Source: Psychrobacter sp. P2G3
Lineage (GTDB): Bacteria > Pseudomonadota > Gammaproteobacteria > Pseudomonadales > Moraxellaceae
Length of the DNA stretch: 64,000 bases
Reading direction: 5' to 3'
Assembly (NCBI RefSeq): GCF_001593285.1
Contig: NZ_CP012529.1
Location: forward strand, 2,790,001 to 2,854,000
Position numbers and translations under genes: made by a program. The notes beneath the pieces were generated by a model. The model had not been told where the DNA came from. It ran no database searches and saw only the letters and a list, made by a program, of their open reading frames with translations. Shown piece after piece: positions 7,241 through 16,621 of this stretch (the first letter of the stretch is position 1; each line of letters starts with the position of its first letter).

Positions 7241-8818
7241 TTACTGCATAACTAAGTATTCAAAAGCACTTAGAGCAGCTTTAGAACCCTCACCCATCGC
7301 AATGTTAATCTGTTTAAAGGGTACCGTCGTTACGTCACCACAAGCAAAGATACCTTTGCGATCGGTACGGCAACGCTCATCAATCTCAATCTCACCAAAA
7401 CGGTTTAAATCGACAAAGCCTTTAATGAATCCAGTATTTGGCACTAAGCCAATCTGTACGAACACTCCTGCCAAGTCACGCTCATGGGTCTCACCTGTGC
7501 TGCGATCTTGATAAACAATAGAAGTCACTTTACCATCAGTCGCTTTAATCTCTTGCGTCGCCGCCCCAGTGATAAATTCAATATTGGCTTTTTCTTTGGC
7601 TTTGTTAATCAATACCTGATCCGCTTTTAAATCATCTGCGAATTCAAGTACGGTCACATGCTTCACGATACCTGCAAGGTCTAATGCTGCTTCGACACCA
7701 GAGTTACCGCCACCGATAACTGAGATGTCTTTATCTTTAAAGAAAGGACCGTCACAGTGCGCACAGTAGGCAACGCCTTTACCGATATTTTCCTCTTCAC
7801 CTGGTACACCAAGTTTACGCCATTGCGCACCAGTCGCTAAGATAATACTGCGAGTCTCAAACTTCTCACCCGTGTTTAGATGAATGCTGTAATTTTCTTC
7901 TTCCGTCTCGCTAATTTCTTTGACACTCACGTGCTCTTTGAGCGTGATATTGTACTCTTGCAAGTGCTTTTCAAAATTGGCAGACAATTCATTGCCTGTG
8001 GTCAATGGCACAGAGATTAAGTTTTCGATATCTTGTGTATCTTTCACCTGTCCACCGATACGATCTGCGACCATCGTCACTTTTAAGCCTTTACGCGCGG
8101 TATAAATCGCGGCGGCAATCCCAGCAGGACCAGCACCGATGATAGTGACATCTTGCTGCTCTAACTGCTCGGCATCATCGTCCGCTTCTGCTAATAAATC
8201 AGGGAATTGCTCTTGTAGCTTTTCAATGAGCTTGGCGGTATCAATCAGACCATTAGCAAACGGTTTACCGTTTAAAAATACTGCCGGTACGCCTTGGATG
8301 TTATTTGCTTCTACTTGCTCTTGGAACAATGCACCATCGATCATTTCATTGCTGATATCATCATTTAGTAGCGCAAACTGGTTCAACGCTTGAACGACTT
8401 CTGGGCAACTGTGGCAAGAGAGCGACACGTATGTTTGAAACTGTAATGGCTTATTGAAACGCTTGATGAGCTTTTGGATACCCTCATCTAGTTTTAGCGT
8501 ATGACCACCAGCTTGTAAGATTGCCAAGATAAGCGAGGTAAATTCATGACCGCCTGGGATACCACTAAAGACGATACCAGTATCAGTCAACGTGCCACCA
8601 ATATGACTACGGACCGCAAAGCTAATCGGACTTGGTAAGCTATCATCATTCGCTGTTGCATCAAAATTAATCTTATCGGTAGTGCCAGCAATTTTGGTCA
8701 AAAAATCAATTAGCTCTGCACGTTTTTGATGCTCACCACTACCCAATACGAAAGTAATTGGACGAGTCATATTTTCGCTATAGCTCTTAACAGCGTCTAA
8801 TAAACTTTGATCTATCAT
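7241..8818 (-). CDS. ahpF: Alkyl hydroperoxide reductase subunit F
   Basis: A 525-residue flavoprotein disulfide reductase of the usual AhpF length. The N-terminal tandem thioredoxin-like domain carries the redox pair in [10 protein letters not shown] (around residue 134) and the cis-proline segment [12 protein letters not shown]. The FAD-binding GAGPAG lies near 229, the catalytic pair CAHC near 353 and the NAD(P)H-binding GGGNSG near 370. It passes electrons from NADH to the AhpC peroxiredoxin. The gene is separated from ahpC by a small YdcH-like gene and lies on the same strand as ahpC but is not contiguous with it. GAGGAACAAAC stands before the ATG. The long AT-rich upstream region with inverted repeats may carry its control sites. 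Confidence 0.97.
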   Translation of the reverse strand: MIDQSLLDAVKSYSENMTRPITFVLGSGEHQKRAELIDFLTKIAGTTDKINFDATANDDSLPSPISFAVRSHIGGTLTDTGIVFSGIPGGHEFTSLILAILQAGGHTLKLDEGIQKLIKRFNKPLQFQTYVSLSCHSCPEVVQALNQFALLNDDISNEMIDGALFQEQVEANNIQGVPAVFLNGKPFANGLIDTAKLIEKLQEQFPDLLAEADDDAEQLEQQDVTIIGAGPAGIAAAIYTARKGLKVTMVADRIGGQVKDTQDIENLISVPLTTGNELSANFEKHLQEYNITLKEHVSVKEISETEEENYSIHLNTGEKFETRSIILATGAQWRKLGVPGEEENIGKGVAYCAHCDGPFFKDKDISVIGGGNSGVEAALDLAGIVKHVTVLEFADDLKADQVLINKAKEKANIEFITGAATQEIKATDGKVTSIVYQDRSTGETHERDLAGVFVQIGLVPNTGFIKGFVDLNRFGEIEIDERCRTDRKGIFACGDVTTVPFKQINIAMGEGSKAALSAFEYLVMQ

Positions 8819-9331
8819 GTTTGTTCCTCATTGTTATTCAATATGTAACGGCAACTAAGCGGCTGCACGTTTAAAGATGGAAAATTTGAAGTGAGTAATG
8901 TTGTTTAAAGTATAATTTGAATAAGGCCTACGCCCTTTAATGTCCTTATTATCATAGGTTTCGAGGGTTTGAGCAAGCAGAGAAACTCAAACTTTATATT
9001 TTATAAAACCAATCGTAAAACTGTTTTATCAATTAAATATAAATTGATAAAGCCATAATAGTCCCATTATAGTTATGGTGTAGAGGTTGTTTTTTCGCTA
9101 CAATCGAGTGAGGCGAATAGGAAAAAGTCTTATTTACCTACTGGCGGATTGACTTTTAAGAGTGTTTGTTAAAGTCTTTTCTGCTGAGCTTGAGCCTTAT
9201 CACTATTAAGTTAATAGCGCTTTGGCTCAATAAAATCTAAGTCTCACAATCATAGCAATTCATCACAGCAACCTTAACGACAATGCGCTGATGCTTATTG
9301 TAAGCTTGCGCTTCATAACAAGGATGACAAC
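8819..9331. promoter_or_regulatory. Intergenic region ahpF-ydcH with three inverted repeats
   Basis: This 513-base divergent spacer encodes nothing obvious. It holds GTTTGAG/CTCAAAC (8967-8973 and 8986-8992), a perfect 10-base dyad TTTATCAATT/AATTGATAAA with a 7-base loop (9025-9051), and CCATAA/TTATGG (9053-9078) directly beside it. The two adjacent dyads lie more than 200 bases before ahpF and about 260 before ydcH. They could be operators or RNA structures; I cannot assign a regulator. No OxyR consensus is convincing. Confidence 0.4.
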
Positions 9332-9580
9332 ATGAGAAAGACTGATACGTTACAAGACAACAGAGAGATTATTGCAGAACTTAAGCAGAAAGACAGCCAC
9401 TTTGCCAGTATTTTTGATGAGCATACTCAGCTTGATCAGCAAATCAATCAACTTGACAAAGATTTGGTTAAGCACGCCAGTCGTGACGAGGAAATAGAAC
9501 AAATGAAGCGACGAAAACTGCATTTAAAAGATGAGATTTATAAAATAATTGATAAAAATAAACTACAATCTCATGCTTAA
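9332..9580 (+). CDS. YdcH/DUF465-family small protein
   Basis: An 82-residue, highly charged, almost wholly helical protein. The pattern LKQKDSHFASIFDEHTQLDQQINQLD and the final MKRRKLHLKDEIYKII helix are the DUF465 (YdcH) signature: two antiparallel helices ending in K-(R/K)-x-K-L-x-L-K-D-(E/Q)-I. The function of the family is unknown. AAGGATGACAAC precedes the ATG. The gene sits between ahpF and ahpC, reads opposite to both and ends at a bidirectional terminator shared with ahpC. Confidence 0.85.
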   Translation: MRKTDTLQDNREIIAELKQKDSHFASIFDEHTQLDQQINQLDKDLVKHASRDEEIEQMKRRKLHLKDEIYKIIDKNKLQSHA

Positions 9581-9636
9581 TACTTCGTTTCTTATTAGCA
9601 AATAAAAATAAAAACCCTTCCTAGTTAACAATATAA

Positions 9637-9670
9637 AAAGACCCCATCAACTTATGCTGATGGGGTCTTT
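9637..9670. terminator. Bidirectional terminator between ydcH-like gene and ahpC
   Basis: A perfect 13-base stem (AAAGACCCCATCA and its complement, 8-base loop) with T-rich ends on both strands lies between the converging genes. Confidence 0.9.
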
Positions 9671-9748
9671 GTCTGTAGCGTTTATCTATCCAAGTGAAAC
9701 TTTGTATACAACACTACGAACATCTAAATCATTCAAATAAAGCAATAC

Positions 9749-10315
9749 TTAGATTTTACCAACTAGATCAAGGCTTGGTTTTAGAGTGTCGCCACCTTGT
9801 TCCCAAGCTGCTGGGCAAACTTCGCCGTCGTTTTCACGAACGTATTGTGCTGCTTTTACTTTACGTAGCATGTCTTTTGCACTACGGCCAATACCGCCAG
9901 CGTGAATTTCAGCAACCTGAATCAGACCATCTGGATCGATTAAGAAAGTACCGCGCTCAGCTAGACCAGCTTCTTCGATCATAACGTTAAAGCCACGAGT
10001 GATACGGCCAGTAGGATCACCAATCATTGGGTAAGTAACTTTACCGATAGCATCTGAAGAGTCATGCCATGCTTTGTGCGTGAAATGAGTATCGGTTGAT
10101 ACTGAGTAAACTTCAACGCCTAGACCTTTTAGCTCTTCGTAATGGTTTGCCATGTCTTCAAGTTCAGTTGGGCAAACAAAGGTAAAATCGGCTGGATAAA
10201 ATAGGAAAATTGCCCAGCTGCCTTTTACATCTTCTGAAGTGATAGTTTTGAACTCACCGTTTACAAATGCTTCTGCTGAAAATTCTGGAATTTCTTGATT
10301 GATAATAGACGCCAT
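9749..10315 (-). CDS. ahpC: Alkyl hydroperoxide reductase subunit C (typical 2-Cys peroxiredoxin)
   Basis: A 188-residue peroxiredoxin of the AhpC/Prx1 class. The peroxidatic cysteine lies in [12 protein letters not shown] at about residue 47 and the resolving cysteine in GEVCPAAW at about residue 167; the [12 protein letters not shown] segment is also typical. It reduces hydrogen peroxide, organic peroxides and peroxynitrite, being recharged by AhpF. AAGGAG stands six bases before the ATG. It is divergent from oxyR, which classically activates it, with a 278-base AT-rich spacer between. The GG-L-G/YF overoxidation-sensitivity motifs of eukaryotic forms are not evident. Confidence 0.97.
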   Translation of the reverse strand: MASIINQEIPEFSAEAFVNGEFKTITSEDVKGSWAIFLFYPADFTFVCPTELEDMANHYEELKGLGVEVYSVSTDTHFTHKAWHDSSDAIGKVTYPMIGDPTGRITRGFNVMIEEAGLAERGTFLIDPDGLIQVAEIHAGGIGRSAKDMLRKVKAAQYVRENDGEVCPAAWEQGGDTLKPSLDLVGKI

Positions 10316-10593
10316 GATTGGCTCCTTTTTTAATTAAGTGTTATTGAGTTAGATTGTGATTATTTATTTGATTGTTTCTGTTAAGCCTTTAACTATCTGG
10401 GCTACCTGACAAACTATACGCGAATTCTACGGTTAATCTAGTTAAAAGTTTTTAATGTGATGTTTTGTTTTATTAAACTTGTTAAACTATTCTATCTACT
10501 TTTAATCATCAGTGTACTATCGGTAAATTGCTATCATATACTGAATGAACAAGTATAAAAATTGCATTAAAAACCCATTAATAGAGAGGTTTT

Positions 10594-11502
10594 ATGATTA
10601 CCTTACGTCAGCTGGAATTTGCCTTAGCCGTTGCTAAACACCGTCACTTCAAACGCGCTGCTGAAGACTGTAACATTTCGCAGTCTGCATTGAGCTTAGG
10701 TATCGCAGAGCTAGAAAAACAGCTGGATACGCAGATTTTTGAGCGCAATAATAAACAGGTGCTGATTACCCCTATCGGGCAAGATATCCTAACGCGGGCA
10801 CAGCGGGTGTTTTCTGAAGTGAGCGATTTGACCACGCGCGCGCACAGTCATCAGACGCCGCTTGCTTACCCTATGACAGTAGGTATCATTCCAACGATTG
10901 CGCCTTACCTATTGCCTAAAGTACTGCCTGCACTACGAGAGCACTATCCAGAATTCCGTATGACCATCGTTGAGCAACAAACCGAACGCCTGCTCGAACA
11001 AGTGCGCTACGGTCATATTGATACTGCCATCATTGCGCTACCTTATGCGGTAGACGGATTACATAGCTTTGAGTTTTGGGCGGAAGATTTCTTTGCGGTA
11101 TTCCCAAAAGACGACGTGCATGCCAAGCTTGAAACCATCAACTCCGATGAGCTAGCGACTGCCAATCTTATGTTGCTGGGTGAAGGACATTGCTTGACCG
11201 ATCAGACCTTATCTGTCTGTCACTTTGATCGTGCAGAGATGAAATCAAGCTTCTCTGATGCTAGCTTAAACACGCTTATCCAGATGGCACTTGCCAATAT
11301 GGGTACGACGTTAGTACCAGAGATGGCGTTAGATCAGCTGCACCTAGAGAATCAAAATGCAGTCGCTGTACCGCTAGCAGAAAAAGGACCACATCGTCAT
11401 ATCGCCTTCGTTACGCGTTTAAATTACGCTCGTGTCGATGACGTAAACTTACTCGGAAAGGTGTTTAAACAGGCATTTGAAGATGCTGCTAATAAATCTT
11501 GA
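10594..11502 (+). CDS. oxyR: Hydrogen peroxide-sensing regulator OxyR
   Basis: A 302-residue LysR-type regulator. The winged helix-turn-helix is at residues about 1-60 (RQLEFALAVAKHRHFKRAAEDCNISQSALS region). The redox switch is intact: GEGHCLTDQTLSVC has Cys200 and Cys209 nine residues apart, matching Cys199 and Cys208 of E. coli OxyR. Oxidation forms a disulfide and turns on peroxide defence genes; divergent ahpC and nearby ahpF and trxC are natural targets. AGAGG precedes the ATG. Its 3' end overlaps the next gene by about 20 bases, so the two are translationally linked. Confidence 0.96.
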   Translation: MITLRQLEFALAVAKHRHFKRAAEDCNISQSALSLGIAELEKQLDTQIFERNNKQVLITPIGQDILTRAQRVFSEVSDLTTRAHSHQTPLAYPMTVGIIPTIAPYLLPKVLPALREHYPEFRMTIVEQQTERLLEQVRYGHIDTAIIALPYAVDGLHSFEFWAEDFFAVFPKDDVHAKLETINSDELATANLMLLGEGHCLTDQTLSVCHFDRAEMKSSFSDASLNTLIQMALANMGTTLVPEMALDQLHLENQNAVAVPLAEKGPHRHIAFVTRLNYARVDDVNLLGKVFKQAFEDAANKS

Positions 11503-12142
11503 TCTTGGCAAAAATTTTGCCCTGCACTTATCTGCTATTAATAGCGATATCGAGCCAGCGAAAGTTAATGCGCTTTGGCAAGATATCGCTGTTCGTTATA
11601 ACGAAACGCAGCGCGCTTATCATACCTTAAGCCACCTTCAGCAATTGTTTGAGCAGTTCGAACAGATTAAGCGTGAGCTTAGTGAGCCACATATTATCGC
11701 ATTAGCATTGTACTACCATGATGTAATTTATGATCCAACGCGCGCGGATAATGAGCTAAAAAGTGCAGAGTATGCCGTCGGGGCGCTAGGCCATTATCTG
11801 AGCGCTGAACACTGCCAGCATATCTATGCGCTTATTATGATGACCGCCAGTCATCAGCTTAATGAGTTTACAGACCCTAACAAAAGCAGTGACGCTGCTT
11901 ATTTGCTAGATATGGATTTGAGTATTTTGGGTGCGTCTTGGCCTGAGTATGAACAATATGCACAAGCCGTACGCCAAGAATACATGCATGTTCCGCTTGC
12001 AGATTATCGTATTGGGCGAACGGCTGTATTAAACGGACTCTTAGCGCATCCTAAACTTTATTTGACTGACTATTACTATGAGCAGTTAGAAGTACAAGCT
12101 CGGGATAATATTAAGCGCGAAGTTAATTTGCTACTTTGCTAA
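11483..12142 (+). CDS. Predicted HD-domain metal-dependent hydrolase (COG4339 type)
   Basis: A protein of about 219 residues with an HD-type arrangement: YHTLSHLQQLF supplies a first histidine, ALYYHDVIYDP the His-Asp pair, and LLDMDLSILGASWPEY a later aspartate. The DMDLSILG motif and AVRQEY helix mark the COG4339 group of putative phosphohydrolases, whose substrate is unknown. The ATG at 11483 lies inside oxyR (20-base overlap); an in-frame TTG six bases earlier is less likely. It is probably co-transcribed with oxyR. The 3' end overlaps the converging methyltransferase gene by 12 bases. Confidence 0.78.
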   Translation: MLLINLDLGKNFALHLSAINSDIEPAKVNALWQDIAVRYNETQRAYHTLSHLQQLFEQFEQIKRELSEPHIIALALYYHDVIYDPTRADNELKSAEYAVGALGHYLSAEHCQHIYALIMMTASHQLNEFTDPNKSSDAAYLLDMDLSILGASWPEYEQYAQAVRQEYMHVPLADYRIGRTAVLNGLLAHPKLYLTDYYYEQLEVQARDNIKREVNLLLC

Positions 12143-12733
12143 GAACTTAATAAATAATTCACTTCCCTGTCGTGCTGGATGCGAGTTATAGCTCGTCTCC
12201 ATAATTTCAATGTTAAAGTGAGTCTCAAAACGTTGTTGATACTCATCTCTCGTGCCACCAAAGGGTGGTTCCTGACGTCCAAAGTCGACATTAAATAATA
12301 AGCCAACCAATTTTCCTTGAGGCTTTAGCAGCGTTGCCATTTGTTGCACATACTCATCACGGCGTGAGGGGTTTATTGCACAAAAAAACGTCTGCTCGAG
12401 TATCCAATCAAACTGATATTGCTCAGGGGATAAATCAAAAAAGTCCGCACAGATTAAATGCTCATCCGGAAAGTCAGGATAGCGCTCAGAAAAATCCTTA
12501 ATTGGCGCAGGGGCAAAATCAACCAAAGTGACATTGGTAAAGCCTTGCTCATGCAGATAACCCACCTCGTAAGCATTACCTGCACCCGGCACTAAAATAG
12601 CTTGGTCTTTAGCCGATTCAGGCAATTGGTCAATATAGGCTTTGAGCGGTGGCGATACCTGACCCATGTCCCATTGTATGCTCCCAGCCTCATAACGCTG
12701 CTGCCAAAACTCGGCTTGATTGACACTATCCAT
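12131..12733 (-). CDS. TPMT-family SAM-dependent methyltransferase
   Basis: A 200-residue class I methyltransferase of the thiopurine S-methyltransferase (TPMT) family. WQQRYEAGSIQWDMGQVSPPL at the start is the family's substrate-side motif; LVPGAGNAYEVGYL is SAM motif I and VTLVDFAP holds the acidic residue for the ribose; EQTFFCAINPSRRDEYV is also typical. The bacterial members methylate sulfur, selenium or tellurium compounds, or other thiols. The start is set at 12733, where AAGGATGG precedes an ATG, rather than 22 codons upstream. Nearness to the sulfur and peroxide genes is suggestive only. Confidence 0.87.
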   Translation of the reverse strand: MDSVNQAEFWQQRYEAGSIQWDMGQVSPPLKAYIDQLPESAKDQAILVPGAGNAYEVGYLHEQGFTNVTLVDFAPAPIKDFSERYPDFPDEHLICADFFDLSPEQYQFDWILEQTFFCAINPSRRDEYVQQMATLLKPQGKLVGLLFNVDFGRQEPPFGGTRDEYQQRFETHFNIEIMETSYNSHPARQGSELFIKFLAK

Positions 12734-12863
12734 ATAACCATCCTTGTATACTGTTTTTATTTTTATAACAATACATTTTGTACCGTTATGAACTATCATA
12801 TCAGTCTTATCAAGCTTTTTTTATATTATTTACGTGGTGTATAGTTAAACCACTTAAAAGCGA

Positions 12864-12953
12864 TACAGTGCAGATAGAATGGATTTTTTGCAGCCTCTGT
12901 CACGCTTGCGAACAGCACGCAAGAAAAATTCATACTAGCTGCACATAGCTATT
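12864..12953 (+). repeat. Palindromic interspersed repeat, copy A (degenerate)
   Basis: Imperfect inverted repeat with arms beginning GTGCAGATAG and ending CTAGCTGCAC around a core GCAGCCTCTGT then CAGCACGCAAG. The core and layout match copies at 13682-13761 and 60257-60326, all in the same orientation. It lies between the YgjP-like and TPMT genes. Confidence 0.8.
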
Positions 12954-12985
12954 AACGTATAGATTTTATTTCTCACTAGCTATAT

Positions 12986-13654
12986 TCAATCTAACTTTCC
13001 CGTCTTACCTGCCAGCATATTATGCCAATGCTGATAATCCGGCATTGCTGTCGCCACCGTTTGCCAAAACGCACGGCTATGATTGGCATGATGCAAATGA
13101 CATAGTTCATGGACGATGACGTATTCTGTGCATTCAATAGGATAAGCAGGCAGATATACTGATAGCCAAATCCGTCGCGCGCGGGTATTACAACTGCCCC
13201 AACGCGTATGCATTTTTTTCAGGCGTATCTCATTAGCATGAGCACCGACAACTGGTTGCCATTTTTCAAACAGAGAAGGCATTACTTCAGAGAGCTGGTG
13301 CCGATAATAAGCAATTTTTTCATCATGACGTAAGGTAAATAATTGTTCTACACCCCACAACAGAATAGGACTGTCGGCAGTTGAAGATTGCGCTGAAGGA
13401 TTTCGTTTGCGCTTATATTGTTCCAATACTTGCGCATGGTTGGCGATCGCCCATGGTACGCGTTTAGCGACAGCTTGCGCAATTTGCACTGTGGTAACGA
13501 ATACTGGCACGGATACCATCAACGTATACGGCTTTAAGCGAAAGTTAATATTTTTGACGCGCTTTTTGGTCACGTGTAGCTCAATGCCCGCCTGCGCAAG
13601 TTGTGCTCTAACAGTATGTAAACTGATGTCGTATCCCCCTTGCTTAGTCGTCAT
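12986..13654 (-). CDS. YgjP-like zinc metalloprotein (M48/SprT-like, DUF45)
   Basis: A 222-residue protein of the DUF45/YgjP group. The signature is at the C-terminal side: HTRWGSCNTRARRIWLSVYL, then VIVHELCHLHHANHSRAFW, where HELCH plus the later His are the zinc ligands and the Glu is the catalytic base, as in M48 and WLM peptidases. The N-terminal half is a basic beta-rich region (KKRVKNINFRLKP). E. coli YgjP has been reported to hydrolyse UTP, and peptidase activity of the family is not settled, so the product is left generic. The gene is bracketed on both sides by copies of a palindromic repeat in the same orientation. Confidence 0.88.
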   Translation of the reverse strand: MTTKQGGYDISLHTVRAQLAQAGIELHVTKKRVKNINFRLKPYTLMVSVPVFVTTVQIAQAVAKRVPWAIANHAQVLEQYKRKRNPSAQSSTADSPILLWGVEQLFTLRHDEKIAYYRHQLSEVMPSLFEKWQPVVGAHANEIRLKKMHTRWGSCNTRARRIWLSVYLPAYPIECTEYVIVHELCHLHHANHSRAFWQTVATAMPDYQHWHNMLAGKTGKLD

Positions 13655-13681
13655 TAGAGTTGACCCACTATAAAATAAATA

Positions 13682-13761
13682 TAGTACTAGTGGGATAAAT
13701 TTTTCGCAGCCTCTGTCTGCATAGGCACAGCAAGCAAGGAAAATTTATTTCAAGTAGCACG
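13682..13761 (+). repeat. Palindromic interspersed repeat, copy B
   Basis: Arms GTGGGATAAATTTTT and AAAATTTATTTCAAGTAGCAC-like flank the core CGCAGCCTCTGT and CAGCAAGCAAGG. It matches copy C closely apart from decay in the outer arms. It lies just upstream of the YgjP-like gene start and downstream of the DUF1513 gene end (that gene reads toward it). Confidence 0.85.
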
Positions 13762-13800
13762 TTATCATAGTTATTCTTTTTTATTTAGCACTCACCACAG

Positions 13801-15357
13801 TTACAGCGTTTGTAAATGATTGTCAAAAGACATCTTATGCACCTTACTGTCTTTAATAATGCGCTGAATTTTCTCAGTCTTATCCTGGTTAATTGACCCT
13901 GTCGCTGATGTATCATTCACCTCTAACGTCGTTAACTGACCTTGTCCATCACTAACGATAAAACCTGGCTTTTTATCAGTGAACAACACTGATGCTCCTG
14001 CACAATCTGGCAAACTGACATCATCAATCAATTCTCGAGTGCTTAAGTCATAAATCGCTGCACAGCCGCCAATAGGTGTCGTCACACATAATAGGTGACG
14101 CTTACTGTCGACCGCCACGCTAGCAATATATTGATGAAAGCGTTGCCATTGATTATTAGGCATAATCAATGGTTTAAAGTCAGAATTACCGCGCTTATGA
14201 GTGAGCACCAATGGCACATTGATATGCTTATCACCTTGAAACTGAATGCCAATCATTACAGTTCCATCATTATGCATAGCTAGATGACGTACGCTCATTT
14301 GATTGTGCTCAGGGAAAATCTGCTCAAGCAATGAGCCATTATGACGATTAAGATACACTAATGACGGACGCATGCTGTCTAGATTTAGCTCTTCACGAGA
14401 AGCTTGCTCGGTCTTAATACCACCATTAGCAATCACCAACGTTTCACTATCAGGATGCATAATTAGCTCATGCGGCCCAATACCATGCGAGTCAAACTCT
14501 GCTACTTTTTTATAAGCATCATGAGCATCATAGATACCAATTTTACCGTCTAAACTTATGGTGTCATTCTCGGTCACATACAGCAATTTACCATCTAAGC
14601 TATAGCAAGCATGACCATAAAAATGGCGATGGTTTGAAGCTTTTATAGCGAACTTTACTTGCCCAGTCGCTGTATCTAGCACCCAAAACTTCTCGCTTGG
14701 ACGCCGTCCCATCACTACAACATCACGGTTATGGTCATTATCGCTCAGCTCATTTAGAACGTTAGAGATAGGCTGCACAACGATATCATGCACACGTTCA
14801 GGCATGGTGGTCTGCCAAACGACTTCCCTATCCCCATCGATACCAACCACACCGAAGTCATTTTCAGGATTATCATCATTCATTGATGAAATATTTTTTG
14901 GCATAGAGGCCACACCACTCACCCAACACACTGAGCGCGCTAGCATGGTCGTAGTATGAACAGCGCTAAAGTCGGTAGTGTTACTATCGCTACCTTTATC
15001 ATCTATAGCTTTATGATACGACTGTTGCCACGCAGCAGCGGCTTGCTGACAAGCATAGCGAAATCGCGTTAACTGCGGCTTAGATGCTGAGGGCAAGTGA
15101 GAGCGAATACCAGTCGCATAATCTACCAAGCTTGCATCAGGCTGACGCTGCTTACGATAGCGATGATGGATACCGACAAGTGCGGCTGTACCCATTATAG
15201 TAGACAGTGCTGTTAATGCTGAGGTTGTCAACAGCTCATGGCCTAGTCGAGTATTGTGTCTATTGTTTTGATTATTAGACTGTTTGCGTGTTAGACCCTG
15301 TGACTCAGAAGAATCTTCAGTCACTAGCGCTACTGTCTTAGCCCTCATGATCTGCAT
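13801..15357 (-). CDS. DUF1513 protein of the imelysin iron locus
   Basis: A 518-residue protein whose C-terminal 350 residues are a DUF1513 beta-propeller-like domain: RRPSEKFWVLD, HFYGHACYSLDGKLLYVTEND, GIGPHELIMHPDSETLVIANGG and VRHLAMHNDGTVMIG are the recurring family motifs. DUF1513 genes lie with imelysins and DUF1111 proteins in iron-regulated clusters of Pseudomonas and relatives; the function is not established. This one is longer than usual and has a polar N-terminus before a single hydrophobic segment (around residues 44-66) instead of a clear Tat or Sec signal at the very start, so it may be anchored to the inner membrane. The start lies three bases after the preceding imelysin stop, indicating co-translation. 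Confidence 0.85.
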   Translation of the reverse strand: MQIMRAKTVALVTEDSSESQGLTRKQSNNQNNRHNTRLGHELLTTSALTALSTIMGTAALVGIHHRYRKQRQPDASLVDYATGIRSHLPSASKPQLTRFRYACQQAAAAWQQSYHKAIDDKGSDSNTTDFSAVHTTTMLARSVCWVSGVASMPKNISSMNDDNPENDFGVVGIDGDREVVWQTTMPERVHDIVVQPISNVLNELSDNDHNRDVVVMGRRPSEKFWVLDTATGQVKFAIKASNHRHFYGHACYSLDGKLLYVTENDTISLDGKIGIYDAHDAYKKVAEFDSHGIGPHELIMHPDSETLVIANGGIKTEQASREELNLDSMRPSLVYLNRHNGSLLEQIFPEHNQMSVRHLAMHNDGTVMIGIQFQGDKHINVPLVLTHKRGNSDFKPLIMPNNQWQRFHQYIASVAVDSKRHLLCVTTPIGGCAAIYDLSTRELIDDVSLPDCAGASVLFTDKKPGFIVSDGQGQLTTLEVNDTSATGSINQDKTEKIQRIIKDSKVHKMSFDNHLQTL

Positions 15358-15360
15358 AGT

Positions 15361-16497
15361 TTAATCGCCATCAGTGCTATTAAAGCCCACACGAAGACCA
15401 AGGGTTGGAATCAATTGGCGCTTAATAACACGAGTAATAGTAGTCAGATGCTCATGCAATTCTTGCTGTGTGGCTTTATCCGCAGTCGCTAAATCTTCTG
15501 GCATTTGTGCCAACAGCGTGGTGGCATCAGCAAGTGCGGTTGATAAACTATCAGCCACTTCGTTTTCGTTATTACTGCCAAGGATAGCGGTTAAAATTGG
15601 ATCGGTCAGCGCTTGATTTAGTGTAGCCAATTTAGCATTGATGATAGCGCGGCTTTGCCCGGCTGTAGCGGCCGGCAGGTGACCTTTGGCCTTACCCGTT
15701 AGACCCAAAGGCTGGTCTATGGCATTAGACTTCATGGTCTCAACCAACGATAGTAGAGAATTAAACCATTGGTTCAAACCTCGATCGCTATCTGCTGTTT
15801 TATCAATCGCTAATAGTTCAGTGGCATTCTGCTGCCAGTTGTCTTCGATATTTTTTAGGCGTGTACTTAAGGCGCTACTTGCGCTTATCACATAAGCACA
15901 TTGCCCAGCATCCAAGCTGTCATTAGCATATAACGCTTCTTCTAATCCTGGTACCCCTTGCACAATGGCGCTTTCATTAGCCAACTGCTCAGCAGTTAGT
16001 GTGGGATTGGCAGCGATAAGATCTGCAACGCCACCATGTACCAGTCCGCGCTCGTCAGGATAATAATTAATATATAAATTGCTCATACTGGCAGTTGCAG
16101 GGCCGAAATTGATCATTTCAGCATTCGCCCATGCTTGTGCTAACACGAGCCACTGATCGCGCAGCGCTTGTAGCTCATCACCACTTATTGGTGCTTGCTT
16201 GCAATGCTTTTGTGCCAAGTCATGCAATAGATTGCTCTGCTTAACAGCATCTGCATAAGCTGGGATAACAATATCATCAGCCACATGGGTCAGATAGGTT
16301 TTTTCAGTATCTGCGCTAATATCGACGGCGACAACTTTATCTACACTGCCGCTATTACTATCTGCTGCGCTATTTTGCGCAACTTTTTGGCTATCAACTT
16401 CTGGCGCTTTATTCTCGTCAGCAGGTTTGACGCAGCTGATAAGCAGTCCAGCACTTAAAGCAGATAGCGCCATTGCTAAAGCATGGTTTATTTTCAT
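15361..16497 (-). CDS. Imelysin-family lipoprotein, second paralogue
   Basis: A 378-residue periplasmic protein with a lipoprotein signal ending in lipobox LISC (cysteine at residue 22). The mature part is helical with LRDQWLVLAQAWANAEMINFGPA, matching the first bundle of imelysin-like (peptidase M75) proteins. The GxHxxE motif of classical imelysins is not intact: the corresponding place reads QGVPGLEEALY, keeping the glutamate but not the histidine. That pattern occurs in the second imelysin of such clusters. Family proteins are thought to bind iron or other metal in the periplasm; peptidase activity is doubtful. It is followed three bases later by the DUF1513 gene. Confidence 0.87.
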   Translation of the reverse strand: MKINHALAMALSALSAGLLISCVKPADENKAPEVDSQKVAQNSAADSNSGSVDKVVAVDISADTEKTYLTHVADDIVIPAYADAVKQSNLLHDLAQKHCKQAPISGDELQALRDQWLVLAQAWANAEMINFGPATASMSNLYINYYPDERGLVHGGVADLIAANPTLTAEQLANESAIVQGVPGLEEALYANDSLDAGQCAYVISASSALSTRLKNIEDNWQQNATELLAIDKTADSDRGLNQWFNSLLSLVETMKSNAIDQPLGLTGKAKGHLPAATAGQSRAIINAKLATLNQALTDPILTAILGSNNENEVADSLSTALADATTLLAQMPEDLATADKATQQELHEHLTTITRVIKRQLIPTLGLRVGFNSTDGD

Positions 16498-16621
16498 AAG
16501 TTTCTCGGTATTTATATGAGTAATTATTAATATGTTGACTGGTTATTTATTCGTTGAAAATCTAGTCACTAAGACCTGTTTATTAAGACCTGCCATTAAA
16601 AATAGATGAATAGCATCGCTT

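Noticed and set aside
9694..9984. 96-residue frame antisense to ahpC
   Set aside because: Mirror of a highly conserved peroxiredoxin coding sequence; no family resemblance of its own.
10380..10593. OxyR binding site in the ahpC-oxyR spacer
   Set aside because: ATCG-N8-CTAT near 10520 is only a partial match to the ATAG-N7-CTAT pattern; I could not find a convincing tetrad, although binding there is expected biologically.
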